Of a stretch of DNA of 64,000 nucleotides, positions 42,678 to 54,219 are shown one piece after another (position 1 is the stretch's first letter; the number at the start of each line of letters is the position of its first letter). The notes beneath the pieces were generated by a model. That model was not told where the DNA came from. It worked only from the letters and a program-made list of their open reading frames with translations, and made no database searches. The position numbers and the translations under genes are program-made. This DNA comes from Zingiber officinale (taxonomy: Eukaryota; Streptophyta; Magnoliopsida; Zingiberales; Zingiberaceae). Location of the stretch: NCBI RefSeq assembly GCF_018446385.1, contig NC_056005.1, forward strand, positions 93,400,984 to 93,464,983, given 5' to 3'.

Positions 42678-45019
42678 ATGGCAAGCTCATCTCAACCTCC
42701 TGCCCCTATCCTTGGACTCTGGTACACTTCCATTGAGTCTAGGGTTGATGCAGGCGATGCGAAGAGTTTGAGGGCTGCATATGAAATTCCGCCTAACTAT
42801 CAAATTGGTCTCCCCTCTGCCTTTGACCGTCCGACTTAACCGCTACCTGATTTCATAACATTTTTCAGGGACCAATTTACCACCGGTCTACGATTCTCGA
42901 TCCACCCTTTCTTTTCTGCTGTTTGTAAATATTTTCATATTTCTCTCTATCAACTAGTGCCAAACTCCTTTTGGCTACTATGCGGGGTCGTCATTTTATT
43001 CCACCTGCACGACATTCCCCTTACTCCTCGGTTTTTCCATTATTTTTATTATCCCAAATTTTCCGAAGCGGGGACCTTCTTATTTCAAGCCCGAGTGAGC
43101 TGGGTCTTTTTCGATAAGATGTCGTCCTCCAATAAACATTGGAGGTAATACTACTTTTTTTTGTTAAATTCCCCGATCTTCTCGATTTCCCAACCGGCTG
43201 GCAATTAGAGGTGCCGAATCTGCCAGAGCTCAAAAAATACAAGAGCCGCTTGGATTACCTCCATGTTGCCTCACAATTGGCTGGGCAAAAGTATCATATT
43301 AACAAATTACTGCACGAGGGGCCCCTCTACATGTTCGGCTTGAGCCCAATCCACACGAAGCTTCCGTCCAGCCTAGGTATGCTCCTGCTTGTTTATAACT
43401 TTTGAATCTAACTGATTTTTTCCTTTTCTTTTGCAGCCCAAGTCATGTTGCATGCACCTCTGGCTGACAAAGCCAAGCTCACAGACGCTGAGATCAATGC
43501 GGTGACCGTGGCTGAGTTGGAGAGCCGAGGTGTGCAGCTCATCGGCTCACAAGAAGACCCACTTGGAGAGAGTTAGGGAGGGTCAGCCTTAGTGAGCGAA
43601 GGGGTAGCCAGCCAGACGCCCAGCGGTGGAGCGGTTGGTGCATCGAATCCTCCCTCCACATGGCTGCCAGTGATTCCGATTGAGGGGATGTCAGACTCAA
43701 CCTCTTCTGGGGAACCACTAATAAGTCGCAAGAGGCATCGGGAGGAGGCAACATCACGATCTGCTTCATCCATGGTGTAGACCCTCACCAGGACTAGGAT
43801 GCACCTTCCTTCCGCCAAACGGGTTGAAACCTCAACGCCAGCTCCCGCCACGATGACCATTCCCCCTACATCATCGGATCGGACACCATCCTTATTTGAT
43901 CTACCATAGGGAACTATTTGCGCGCCGCTAGTTACTTTTATGCCGCCGCCGCCGCCAAAGATTCAAAAGTCTAGTATCCAGCCGGCGTCAATATCTTGAC
44001 CATTCGGCAGAGCGACCTTGGCCCAATCAGCCCCAAGCGGGCGGCGCCACATAACGACGGTTATCCATCTTCCGACTGAGGAATGGCGTGAGTCAGACGA
44101 CGCTAAATCCTGAGCCCCCAAGCATAGATAATCATTAAGAGGCCGCTTGAACAGATATGGGCGGACGCATGGGCCCATGCAGTGGTCATGCCTCCGGGGG
44201 CGTTCGTGGACAACCATACCTAGATGTCCACTGGGGTAAGTGTTTTGTATGTTCTTAAGGTATCTCTGATCGACGCTTATTTTTTCCTGGTTCCTTGCAG
44301 TATTGGGTAGAGAGCTTGGCCATGTGCCAAAACTTGCTTTTCTAGAGCAGGAAGTTAAGCAGTTGAGGGCGCCGAGTGGCCAATCATCTGCTTCTCAGGC
44401 CCAGCTGGACTAGATGAATGTCGAGATGGCTCAATTAAGAGCCGATCTGTCTAAGAGTGCCAAGCAGCTGGAGGTGGAGAAGGGAAAAAACACTGAACAT
44501 GCCAACCAATTAGCTTGGCTTAATAAACAGGTCAGCACCTTTGAATCCAAAATCCATTCGGCCAACACTAGGAAACTCCAGACTTTTGAAGATCTGGAGA
44601 TCAAAAATAAAGAGTTTCGGGTGTTGACCTATAACTTGAAGGAAGCTAAAGCTGCCCTGAAAGAAGAGTAGGACAGATGGTTAGCCAGGCAGACTACCGT
44701 GAAAATCCAACTCGCTGCAAAAGAAGAGGAGCTGGCGGCGCTAAAGGCAGAGTTGGACGCCTCTCGAATGACCTTAGAGACTTATCAAGAGGCCGAGTCA
44801 ACTAGGTTTGAGCTCATGAAGTGATCCTACATCCGCTCGGATGCTTTTAATGACAAGGTCGCCGATCGGGCACTTCGTTTGTTCAACTTGGCAATCGATG
44901 GGACGTTCGGCCAACTCAGGGAAGAAGGCTACCTCCCCGCCTCTCTATAAAGCAAGGTTATTAGTCGGGACAAGCTGGCCAAGTCATTGTCTGATGATGT
45001 CTTAGATTATCTAGAGTGA
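42678..45019 (+). pseudogene. Tat-3 antisense gene (Transposase_28-type / coiled coil)
   Basis: ATG at 42678 (MASSSQPPAP). Conserved segments LGLWYTSIESRVDAGD, FFRDQFTTGLRFSIHPFF and QLVPNSFWLLCGVV are interrupted by a stop near 42838 and others. A 60-bp intron with GTATGC...TTGCAG lies at 43377-43436, the same place as in Tat-2. The coiled coil occupies about 44410-44820. The end SLSDDVLDYLE closes at TGA 45017-45019. Several stops (for example before 44821) disable it. Confidence 0.75.
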
Positions 45020-45219
45020 GCCTGTTGAGAGTTCTGCCTCTGTAAAAATTTTGAAGTTTCACTGAATGTTTGTCCGTCCGGATAACCTTTATATTCTTCT
45101 AGTATTTTAATATTTTGACTCATTTTTCAAGCGTCGCGTAAACTGTGTGGCCTCGTGTTTCTTCTGATCGGCAACGACTTATCTACTTAGCCGATCGATT
45201 CATTTTGTTTTTAAGGTCG

Positions 45220-45785
45220 TCGCTTGACTGTTATAGTGTAGACATGGGTTTAAGGTCATCACTCGATCACTGATGAAGACATGGGTTTAAGGTCACTGCT
45301 CGACCGCTAACGAAGACAGGAGTTTAAAGTCGTCGCTTGACAGCTAACGAAGACAGCGGTTTAAGGTCGTCACTCAACCGTTGATGAAGACAGGGGTTTA
45401 AGGTTGCCGCTCGACCGTTGATGAAGACAGGGGTTTAAGGTCGCTGCTCGACCGATGACGAAGATAGCGGTTTAAGGTCACCGCTCGACCGTTGATGAAG
45501 ATAAGGGTTTAAGGTCGCCGCTCGTCCGTTGATGAAGATAGGGGTTTAAGGTCGCCGCTCGACCGTTGAGGAAGACAGGGGTTTAAGGTCGCCCGCTTGA
45601 CCTTGATGAAGACTGGGGTTTAAGGTCACTGCTCGACCACTGACGAAGATAGGGGTTTAAGGTCGTCACTCGACCGTTGATGAAGATAGGGGTTTAAGGT
45701 TGCTGCTCGACCATTGATGAAGATAGGAGTTTCAGGTCGCCGCTCGACCGTTGATGAAGATAGGGCTTTATAGTCGCCGCTTGTC
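45220..45785 (+). repeat. Tandem array of ~37-bp units in Tat-3
   Basis: About fifteen units close to 'ggtttaaggtcgccgctcgaccgttgatgaagacag' follow head to tail between the antisense gene and pol. The unit is unrelated to the ~65-bp repeat at the same place in Tat-1 and Tat-2. Confidence 0.9.
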
Positions 45786-45859
45786 TTTTAACTTGGCATG
45801 GTCGGCCCAAGAGTCTGGAAAGCTTTGATTTTTATTCATGTTGGCCCTGTATCCAGAAG

Positions 45860-48610
45860 GCATAGACATAAGTACATTTATATTTGCTCACGCACCTCTC
45901 ACCCAGGCTTATAGGATTGGAGATGATTCTCGCTCCATGGTCGCTCAAGTCATCTTCCATTTTCGTCTTCCAAGTAATAGACCCTTGAGCGGAATTTTTG
46001 TACGACCTTGTAAGGTCCCACCCATGGTGCCTCGAGTTTGGTGATGTCGCCGACCAGCTTGATTTTCTTCCACACCAGATCACCGACCTGGAAGGACCTT
46101 GGGATCACCCTCCTGTTGTAGTTCCACCTTATCCACTGTCGGTAAGCCATTAGCCGAACGACCACTTTATCCCGCGTTTCATCCACCAAGTCGAGCTCCA
46201 GTAACCTTCGCTCGCCATTTCCCTCGTCGTAGAGTTGCCTCCGATCGGATTCTACTCCAACCTCTGCAGGAACCACCGCTTCTCCTCCGTACAATAGCTG
46301 GAATGGTGTCACGTCGATCGCCTCCTTTGGAGTCATGCTGAAGTCCCTTTTCTTTTGTTTTACTGACCGAGTGTCCGGTAGAACATGTAGCTCATGCTAA
46401 GACACACTTGGTGAAATGTCGGAAAGCTCGTGTGTCGCTCAAGCGAACACATCATGATTTTGTCTGAGGCAGGCTACCAACTCTGCCTTTTTCTTGCCCT
46501 CCAGATCGGTAGCGATGAAGGTAGTTGCTTCCAGGTGGTTAGGGTGGATCTGAACTTCACTCTTCATAGACCAGCGTGGAGGGGGGGGGGGGGTTTAATG
46601 ATGGCGTTCCACCTCCAGGCGAGGTGTCTTCCGAGCGGCTCGTGCTTCCGTTCTGACAATCTCGACATAACAACGTCAAGCGACCAACTAATCTCCTCTG
46701 ACTTCTCCTACTTTACCGTCCATCAGGAATTTGATCTTCTGGCAGTAACCACCGCTCGGAACTCATTGAGTGTCGATCAGCCCAAAATGACGTTGTAGGT
46801 CGAGGGCGCATCTACCACTATGAAATTTGTAGCCCTTGTCTATTTCAGGAGTTCTTCTCCAAGTGAGATGACTAACTTGATCTGGCCGATCGGCAACACT
46901 TCGTTACCCGTGAAGCCATATAGCAGAGTCAACATTGACAGTAGTTCACTCCGATCAATTTATAATTGATCGAATGCCTTCCTGAATATGATATTCACCG
47001 AGCTCCCTGTATTAATAAAAGTTCAATGGACCATATAATTGGCAATTACCGCTTGGATGATTAATGCATCGGCATGGGGATCTCCACTTCCTCCAAATCC
47101 TTAGGACCGAAGCTAATCTCTGGTCCCTCAGCTTTCTCTTTGCTGCAGCCAACAACGTGGATCTCGAGCCGCCGTGCATGCAACTTCCTTGCTTGGTTAA
47201 CATCTCCGTCGGTCGGCCCACCGACGATCATTCCTGTCTCCCCCAGGCGGTGTTACTCCGGTTCTCTTCTTCCCTTATGGACGGTCTAGTCCGTTCGGAA
47301 GATTCTCGGGCAGGGATTCGGTTCCTTTAGTGATGGCATGGCTCGGTCATCCTTTCATCCTTCCTTTGTTCTACAGATCGGCTTCAACGACGTCAGTCTG
47401 GAGGTGGCGATCGATGGTAGTATCCGCGTGGAACCGACCTACTAGCTGCTAGGTCGTAGCATTCCCTAGTGTTGTGTGTCGTCGACTGGTGGAAGGTGCA
47501 AAACATCGGTGCCCACCTCTTGCCTCTTGGACGAGCGGTCGCCACCTATTGTACGACATGTGGACTAGTCTCCTGGTGTGAAGGGGCTCCCGACCGGGGC
47601 CCTTTAGGTGATTAATGACTACTCGATTGACGTCGATCGAATGCTCCTACGGGCTTGGCGCTCGTCTCCTTTTTCCTTGCTACCTGGGCTTCTTCCACAT
47701 TAATGTATTCGTTGGCCTTCTTTTGGAGATGACCAAGGTCCTTCGGCGGCCGCCGAATGAGCGATCGGAAGAACTCTCCCTCGGCGAGCCCTTGGGTGAA
47801 GGCGTTCACCAACACATCTGAGGAGACGCCTGGAATATCCATAGTCACCTGATTGAGGCGCTGGATATAAGCCCTCAGGGCCTCTCGGGGGTCCTTGCTT
47901 CAACGAGAACAAATTCACGCACGTCTTCTGGTGGCGGCGCTGCTAGTAAAGTGATGTAGGAATGTCGCTCGGAAGTCCTTGAAGCTGTGGATCGAGTTGT
48001 TCGACAATCGTTTGAACCATCATTCCGCCGACCCAGATAGAGTGGTAAGAAAGACTCGACATTTCACCTCATTCGTGTACTGGTGAAGGGTGGTCGCGTT
48101 GTCAAACTTTGCCAAATGGTCATCGGGATCGGTTGCTCCATTGTACTCCTTGATCATCAGAGGGGTGTAATGATTTGGCAGAGAGTTATTTAGGATCCCC
48201 TCCAAAAATTGTTGATTGACCCTCTCGGGTGAGTTGTCTTCTCTCGACGCTTTTCCCTTTCGTGCATCCCGTACGGGCACCTCATCCAAGGAAGATCCCC
48301 TATCTCTATTCGCTCGACCCCTTTCTTCTGGGGGAGCTCATGATAGCGCTTGGTTGAAGGGGACTGTCACATTACGGGAATCCCCATAGGAGCCGATCGG
48401 TCTCCTATTTGTCTCTCGAGCGGAAAGTTGATCAGCTCGATCTCCTCTTCCAGCCTGTCAACCTACTACAGAGGTAGCAGGCTCATGTGTTGGTCGATCG
48501 GTCAACGCATGTTATTGTTGCTCTAATATCTTCGTCACTCGAGCTTGTATTAGTGCATCGAGATCCTCTTGCGTCAGCATCACTGCGGTGAGTTGTCCAA
48601 CGTCTTCCAT
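45860..48610 (-). pseudogene. Tat-3 gag-pol deletion derivative
   Basis: Gag starts at 48610 (MEDVGQLTAVMLTQEDL), in pieces to 47612. The protease region around 47011 reads INTGSS: the catalytic Asp codon is Asn. At about 46337 the sequence jumps from the end of the protease/RT linker (VKQKKRDF-like) straight to integrase TPKEAIDVTPFQLLYGG. In Tat-2 those points are about 2.5 kb apart, so RT, both RNases H and the integrase core are gone. The integrase C-terminus runs to 45950, then shifts frame. A 13-G run at 46581-46593 disturbs the frame. Confidence 0.85.
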
Positions 48611-48655
48611 CTTCTTATTCGGATGCAAACTATATTCCCACAGACGGCGCCAAAA

Positions 48656-48835
48656 TGATCCTATTGAAATGAAGGAAGCTGGAAAGCTGAGGATTGGGTG
48701 ACTACAGACAGGATGAATACCTCAATCCTGCAAAACAAAACCAAAGCAGGGAAGGGGTCTCTAGTGTTGGCCATCTGACGCTCAAGTTAAAATCAGGAAA
48801 AGAGAATGAGTAATCAAGAAAATGATCAATCTTAC
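48656..48835 (-). repeat. Tat-3 5' LTR, inner piece
   Basis: Starts TGATCCTATTG next to the primer-site complement (CCCACAGACGGCGCC at 48638-48652). Ends at the CTTAC target of Tat-2 (48831-48835). Confidence 0.88.
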
Positions 48836-49686
48836 TGATCCTGTCCGAATGCTGAATCAACAGACGCTGGGCACGTGGCGCTCCCCAGCTGCTGACGTGG
48901 ATCTTCGACTAGTTGCACGAACCTCCGGCGAACCTGCATAGAAGTCGGGCCGGGAAGGGATTCCCGGCGGCGACCCTCCGACGCTCAAGTCAGGCAAGCA
49001 AGTAATGAAAAAAGTGGCTCCAAAGGTGTCCCACGCGTACCTCCGGCGAAGTATAAGGCTCTTTATATAGAGTGGTGAAAGAGCTCCTGCACGTCCACCG
49101 AGGCGCATACGTGTCCGCAACCCATACCTCGGTATGTGTCTGTTAGAAAGCTTACCTGACGCCATACTGCTACAGTCCAAGCACGTCTTCGATGGGACAA
49201 CAGAACACCTCGTTGTCAGACTTGGAGTATGGCCTAGCCATAGGACTTGACAACTGTCATAAGATGTTCTTGTCCTTCTTTACCGACCACAGGCCGGGGC
49301 GTCCGTCTGGCCGGCGGGACGAGGCGTCCGTCCGGCCAGCATTCCTCTTCATCGGCCTGCTGGGGAGATCTTCAGTAAGATGTTATATAGGGACTACTAG
49401 CAGTATGTTACATTGCCTTCGGACGATTATGACGTCCGCTCGGCCCTTCGTTACTGTTCAATCGAGCGCCGGAATCCCGATCCTTGTCAGGGCGCCTTTT
49501 TATTATCGGATGTTCATCGGTCGGCCGGTCGGGAGGCCGACTCATCCTTCTCCGGTCGGCCGGTCGGTCTGTCCTTTTCTCATGAGTCCGGTCGGCTCAC
49601 CCTTCTCCGATGGACCACCTGACCCTTTGACTTCCACGTGGCGTTGACCCCTCGCTATGGGGTCCCGTGTTCTAACCGCCGGATCA
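48836..49686 (-). repeat. Tat-2 3' LTR
   Basis: 851 bp, plus-strand TGATCCTGTCCGAATG to CCGCCGGATCA. The polypurine-tract complement CTTGCCTTCCCCTC follows at 49687-49700. Confidence 0.94.
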
Positions 49687-49700
49687 CTTGCCTTCCCCTC

Positions 49701-50319
49701 AAGTCTAGTCGAAGGAGGCGAAGTCCGACTGACTGGACTGCCGATCTGACCGAGTAACGACTGATACATTAGTCCGCTCGGCCAGGATTAGGGATGCTCA
49801 TCCGTTCGGCGGTATCTTGCCCGTGCCTTGTATTGCCTTGGAATTCATGCCGAATCCTCTTCTCTACTGCCAACCACGTGCGTTGCGTACGATACAGGGC
49901 GCTCATTAAATGTAACCCGTATCTTGCTGACACGTGGCAATCTTACTTTTGTTAGGGTATGGCGGTGGCGTCACCTCCGATGGGACAGCCGCTGTTTGAA
50001 ATGAACGGCTGGATGATGATTTCGTTCTTCACGACCTGAATCGGACGGCTAAGGCCGTATGGGGCAAACGTTATAAATCTCGCGGCCCCCTCTCTCCGCC
50101 GCCTTCTTCTTCATCGACCTTCGACCCCCCGCCGTTGTTTCTGCTCCGGCGATCCTTATTCCCCGCCCGTTTGGTGCGCTCGTCATCTTCTTCCTTTCCT
50201 CAATCTTTCTCGTACCCGTAAGCCTTCCTTTTCAGCTCCCCTCCTCCTGTATTGCTTTCTTTTTCATTCCGTCGGCATTTTCTTTTAGTTTTTCTGTCAA
50301 TATCTCTTCTATTTCGACC
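49701..50319 (+). promoter_or_regulatory. Putative promoter and leader of Tat-2 antisense gene
   Basis: Between the polypurine tract and the antisense gene ATG. TATAAAT at 50072-50078 is followed by a GC- then CT-rich leader of about 220 bp. This suggests the antisense gene has its own promoter rather than relying on the LTR, which points the other way. Confidence 0.5.
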
Positions 50320-52305
50320 ATGGCGAGTACTTCTACGCCTACAGTCGGCGCTCCTAGTCTCTGGTATACGACTATGGAGAGCCGATTCAATGAAGAAGAC
50401 GCACTGCGTCTCATTCGAGCGTATGAAATTCCGGCTGACCATGAGATAGTTGTAGCTACTCCTTCCGATCGGCCTAATGATCCGCCGCCCGGCACCATTT
50501 GCCTCTTCCGTGATCAATTTTTGGCCGGGCTGCGCTTTCCTCCACATCCGTTCATCATCCAAATATGCAACCACTTTCGCCTCCCGCTCGGCCAATTAGT
50601 CCCGAACTCGATTAGGTTGCTGAGCGGGGTGATAGTCCTTTTCAAGTTGAATGATATCCTCTTGGCCCCCCAAATCTTCCACTATTTCTTCTACCCAAAA
50701 CAATCCGAGTGGGGGACCTTCATATTTCAATCTAGGTTGGGTTTCGTCCTATTTACCAACATGCCGAGCTCCAATAAGCATTGGAAGGAGCATTTCTTTT
50801 TTATGAGTCTCCCCGAACGGCCGGCCTTCCGAACGAAGTGGCAGACGGCGGTGCCGAATCAACCGGGTCTTGGCAAATTCAAGAGCCATCCGGCGTATCT
50901 TCATGTGGCCAACCAGCTGGTCGGCTAACGTTACGATATCGACAAGTTGCTCCTTCCTGGAGTAATGTATATATTCGGCTTGTCTCCCATCCAAGCCGAT
51001 CTGCCTTATAGCATGAGTAAGCGATTCTTATCCCCCCTTTTTCTTTTGTTCTAACTGATTTATTCTTTGTTTCTGCAGTTGAAATTATGTGGCGTGCTAA
51101 GGCAACCGAAAAGCTCAAGCTGAAAGCCGCTCATATTGAGGCGGTGAAGGACAAGGAAGCGGCCGAACGGGGGCTGGTCCTGACCGGCCCTACAACTGAA
51201 GGGAGCGAGGGAACTCAAGTTGCTCCCGAGGCTTCGGCCGCCCGCGTCTCCACTGACGAGGCCGCGGCCAATATCACAACATCTGCCCAGGCCGAGGAGG
51301 AAGGCCGATCGGCCGACGAGGCACCTTTGGTGACTCGAAAGCGCCGGCGTCTGGAGCAAGCCCCTCAACCGATCTCATCAGATGGGCAGCCTTCCGAGCG
51401 GAGTGATGCAGCTCACGCAGTCTCTGAGGCAGTCTCTTCAGAGCACACTCCGACGTAAGTTGGGCTATCCTCGACTGTTTCCGAGACGCAGCCTTTCGCC
51501 TCCCGGCCTCTGCGTCGCCTCAAGCGACTAGGCGAGCGTCCTGCCCTGACCGGCGAGCCTTCTGGCCAGGCTGCCGCATCTCAGGAGGATCCGAGCGGCC
51601 TGAGGGTGATCAAAACAGTTCTCCGCTTTCCTTCGGAGGAGTATTTATCGACCGCCGATCGGCCCGCAGATCAGTAATCGACTGGCTGAGCTGGAGGACG
51701 AAATGAAAAAACTCAAACTTTCGGAGGCAAACCAAGGGCAATCCACTGTTGCTCTGGAGAAAAGCAAAAAGCTTTTGGAAGCCAAACGGAAACGAGCTTC
51801 CGATCTGGCGATCGAGGTCGCTCGGCTTGAAGCTGTGGTCAAACAACGGGATAAAGAGATCAAGACGGCGACCTCTCGGAAGCGCAAGGCCATTGATGAC
51901 ATGGATCTAATGAAGGTGGAGATCAGAGGGCTAGAGCAACACGTCAAGGAGCTGGATGCCCTCCTGACCACCGAGAAGGAGGGCCGCTCGGCCGATCTGC
52001 TCAAATTTGAAGGAGACTTGAAGGATCTCCATGCCGCCAACGATGCTTCCCGAGCCGCGCTCCAAGGGTATCAGGATGGGGAGTCGGCCCGCTCTGACGA
52101 AGTGAGGAAAGCATTTGTCCGCTCGGATGATTTCGGAGAGAAATTCACCAACAAGATTTCCCTCACTTTCGAAGAAGCGATCAAGGCGGCGGTGGATTAC
52201 TTGAAGGCTAAAGGCCACCTTCCCGCCGAGCTGACCATCCCCCCAGAGGATCTAGCTACCGTGATGGGCGCCATTCCTGATGCTCTTTTTGATTTTGACG
52301 TGTGA
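50320..52305 (+). pseudogene. Tat-2 antisense gene (Transposase_28-type / coiled coil)
   Basis: ATG 50320 (MASTSTPTVGAPSLWY). Exon 1 holds the conserved domain (FRDQFLAGLRFPPHPF; PLGQLVPNSIRLLSGVIVLFK; WGTFIFQSRLGFVLF) and runs to 51016 with one nonsense codon at about 50926 (Gln to TAA, judged from Tat-3). A 62-bp intron GTAAGC...CTGCAG spans 51017-51078. Exon 2 begins near VEIMWRAKATEKLKLKAAH, then an Ala/Glu-rich stretch with a stop at 51456. From about 51680 a ~150-residue coiled coil (KEIKTATSRKRKAIDDM; EIRGLEQHVKELDALL) leads to a helical tail and the acidic end PDALFDFDV. It faces gag-pol. It is the least damaged antisense gene here; its role is unknown. Confidence 0.78.
51017..51078 (+). 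other. Intron of Tat-2 antisense gene
   Basis: GTAAGCGATTC at the start and a T-rich tract ending TTCTGCAG. The site is shared with Tat-1 (acceptor mutated to GCAA) and Tat-3 (43377-43436). Confidence 0.65.
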
Positions 52306-52659
52306 GGAGTGTTTATGTTTTTGTACTCTTGCTGTTCGACACAACTTATTTTTGCTGTAACTTCTTTTGTTTGCCCAGCGTTTGGCGTAAATAGATCATC
52401 TTTCTGTTCTTGCAACTTTTGTTTTGGCAAGAAATTTTTCTTTCGTTATGTTTAAAGTGTTCTTTAAAACTCCTCCGCTCGGCTCCATACTCTAACATGA
52501 GCTCAAGCCGATTGTCTTCGAAAAACGTCTTTCGCCATGCGACTCAAAGGGGTTTTCCCCATATTTTTGCTAATCGAGCCGCTCGGCCGTATGCTGGTCT
52601 TAAAAAACAAGCTCTGTCGTCGGTCGGCTCTTACTGCCGGAATGTATCGGCTATCCGCC
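52306..52659 (+). other. 3' region of Tat-2 antisense gene
   Basis: Follows the stop of the antisense gene. T-rich sequence with 'gttatgtttaaagtg' suggests a 3' untranslated region. No gene is seen. Confidence 0.4.
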
Positions 52660-53065
52660 GGAGGATTAATGGTCGCGTGCTCGTCTTACAGTTCCTGAGC
52701 TCGACGGTCTTCCGCCGGAGCGTTTATAGACGCTCGTCTCTCGATTTTTAACGCCGGAGCTCGACGGCCTTCCGCCCGGGCGTTTATAGACTTTAACGTC
52801 TGAGCTCGACGGTCTTCCGCCGAGCGTTATAAACGCCACTGCCTCGATTTTATCGCTCGAGCTCGGCGGTCTTTCGCTCGAGCATTTATAGACGCCGCCT
52901 CTTGATTTTAACGCCGAGCTCGACGGTCTTTCGCTCGGAGCATTTATAGACGCCGGCTCGTCTCTTGATTTTTAACGTCGGAGCTCGACGGTCTTCCGCT
53001 CGGAGCGTTTATAGACGCCGGCTCGTCTCTCGATTTTTAACGTCGGAGCTCGACAGCCTTAAAGG
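52660..53065 (+). repeat. Tandem array of ~65-bp units in Tat-2
   Basis: Five to six units with 'gagctcgacggtcttccgc', 'gcgtttatagacgcc' and 'ctctcgatttttaacg'. The first units have internal deletions; the last two are nearly identical. Homologous in reverse complement to 9426-9965 of Tat-1. Confidence 0.88.
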
Positions 53066-53187
53066 CTAATTTTAATGAAGCCGCTCGGCGAACACATTAG
53101 TCATCCTTTGAACCATTTTTGCTTCCTGCATTACAAGGACATGGGCGACTAGCATATACACAAAAATGAGTTACATCAGTGCACCTC

Positions 53188-54144
53188 TCATCCAGCTCGA
53201 TAAGGCTGGAGATGATTCGCGCTCCATGGCCGATCCAGCTGCCGTCCGTCTTCATCCTCCAAATAGTAAGCGCCCGAGCGGAGCTTTTCGATAACCTTGA
53301 AGGGGCCCGCCCAGGGAGCTTCCAGCTTGCCGACGTCGCTGACCGACTTGACTTTCTTCCAGACAAGGTCACCGACCTGGAATGATCTGGGGATTACGCG
53401 GCGGTTGTAGTTTTGCTTCATCCGCTGCCGGTACGCCATCAGCCGAACGGACGCCTTGGCTCGCTCCTCGTCGACCAAATCCAACTCCATGTTCCTCCGT
53501 TCGGCGTTGCCATCATCATAACTCTGGATCCGGACGGACTCGACACCGACTTCAACAGGAATGACCGCTTCGCCGCCATACACCAAGTGGAAAGGCGTGA
53601 CGCCCGTCCCTTCCTTTGGAGTCGTTCTGATGGCCCATAAGACGCCCGACACTTCATCCACCCAACTTCCTCCCAAATGGTCGAGCCGAGCACGCAGAAT
53701 ACGAAGAATTTCCCGATTAGCTACTTCAGCTTGACCATTGCTTTGGGGGTATGCTATGGACGTGAAGTGTTGCTCGATGCCATAGCTTTGGCACCAATCC
53801 TCGAGCAACTTTCCAGTGAACTGCCGTCCGTTGTCGGAAACAAGTCGGCGAGGGATGCCGAACCGACAGATAATGGGTTGCCAGATAAACTTCTTGACCA
53901 TCTGCTCGGTGATCTTGGCTAGCGGTTCGGCCTCCACCCACTTGGAAAAATAATCGACTGCCACCAATAGAAATTTTCGCTGCCCGGTCGCCATAGGAAA
54001 TGGACCAACAATGTCCATTCCCCACTGGTCAAACGGGCAGGAGACCGTGGATGCCTTCATTTCCTCTGCCGGTCGGTGAGAGACATTGTGATACTTCTGG
54101 CAAGATAGACAAGTTGCGACGGTCCGAGCGGCATCAGCTTGCAA
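53188..54144 (-). CDS. Tat-2 integrase
   Basis: 318-codon open frame. Contains the end of the zinc finger (CLSCQKYHN), a core with all three catalytic acids (Asp in WGMDIVGPF, Asp in VSDNGRQF, Glu in NGQAEVANRE) and a C-terminal domain (RSFQVGDLVWKKVK; GPFKVIEKLRSGAYYLEDEDG) ending LQPYRAG. The true N-terminus lies upstream: a CAA-to-TAA change at about 54222 cuts it from the preceding frame, so the ATG at 54144 is only the first Met after the break. It would insert element DNA into the chromosome. Confidence 0.88.
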   Translation of the reverse strand: MQADAARTVATCLSCQKYHNVSHRPAEEMKASTVSCPFDQWGMDIVGPFPMATGQRKFLLVAVDYFSKWVEAEPLAKITEQMVKKFIWQPIICRFGIPRRLVSDNGRQFTGKLLEDWCQSYGIEQHFTSIAYPQSNGQAEVANREILRILRARLDHLGGSWVDEVSGVLWAIRTTPKEGTGVTPFHLVYGGEAVIPVEVGVESVRIQSYDDGNAERRNMELDLVDEERAKASVRLMAYRQRMKQNYNRRVIPRSFQVGDLVWKKVKSVSDVGKLEAPWAGPFKVIEKLRSGAYYLEDEDGRQLDRPWSANHLQPYRAG

Positions 54145-54219
54145 GGTCGGCCAAAAGTATCCAGCTAGCAGGATCTTTTTAGCTAATGATCGTCCGCCCG
54201 GATGTCCTCCACATGATCC

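Noticed and set aside
45220-45785. CRISPR-like regular repeats
   Set aside because: Units are contiguous without unique spacers, and the context is a plant retrotransposon, so this is a tandem repeat.
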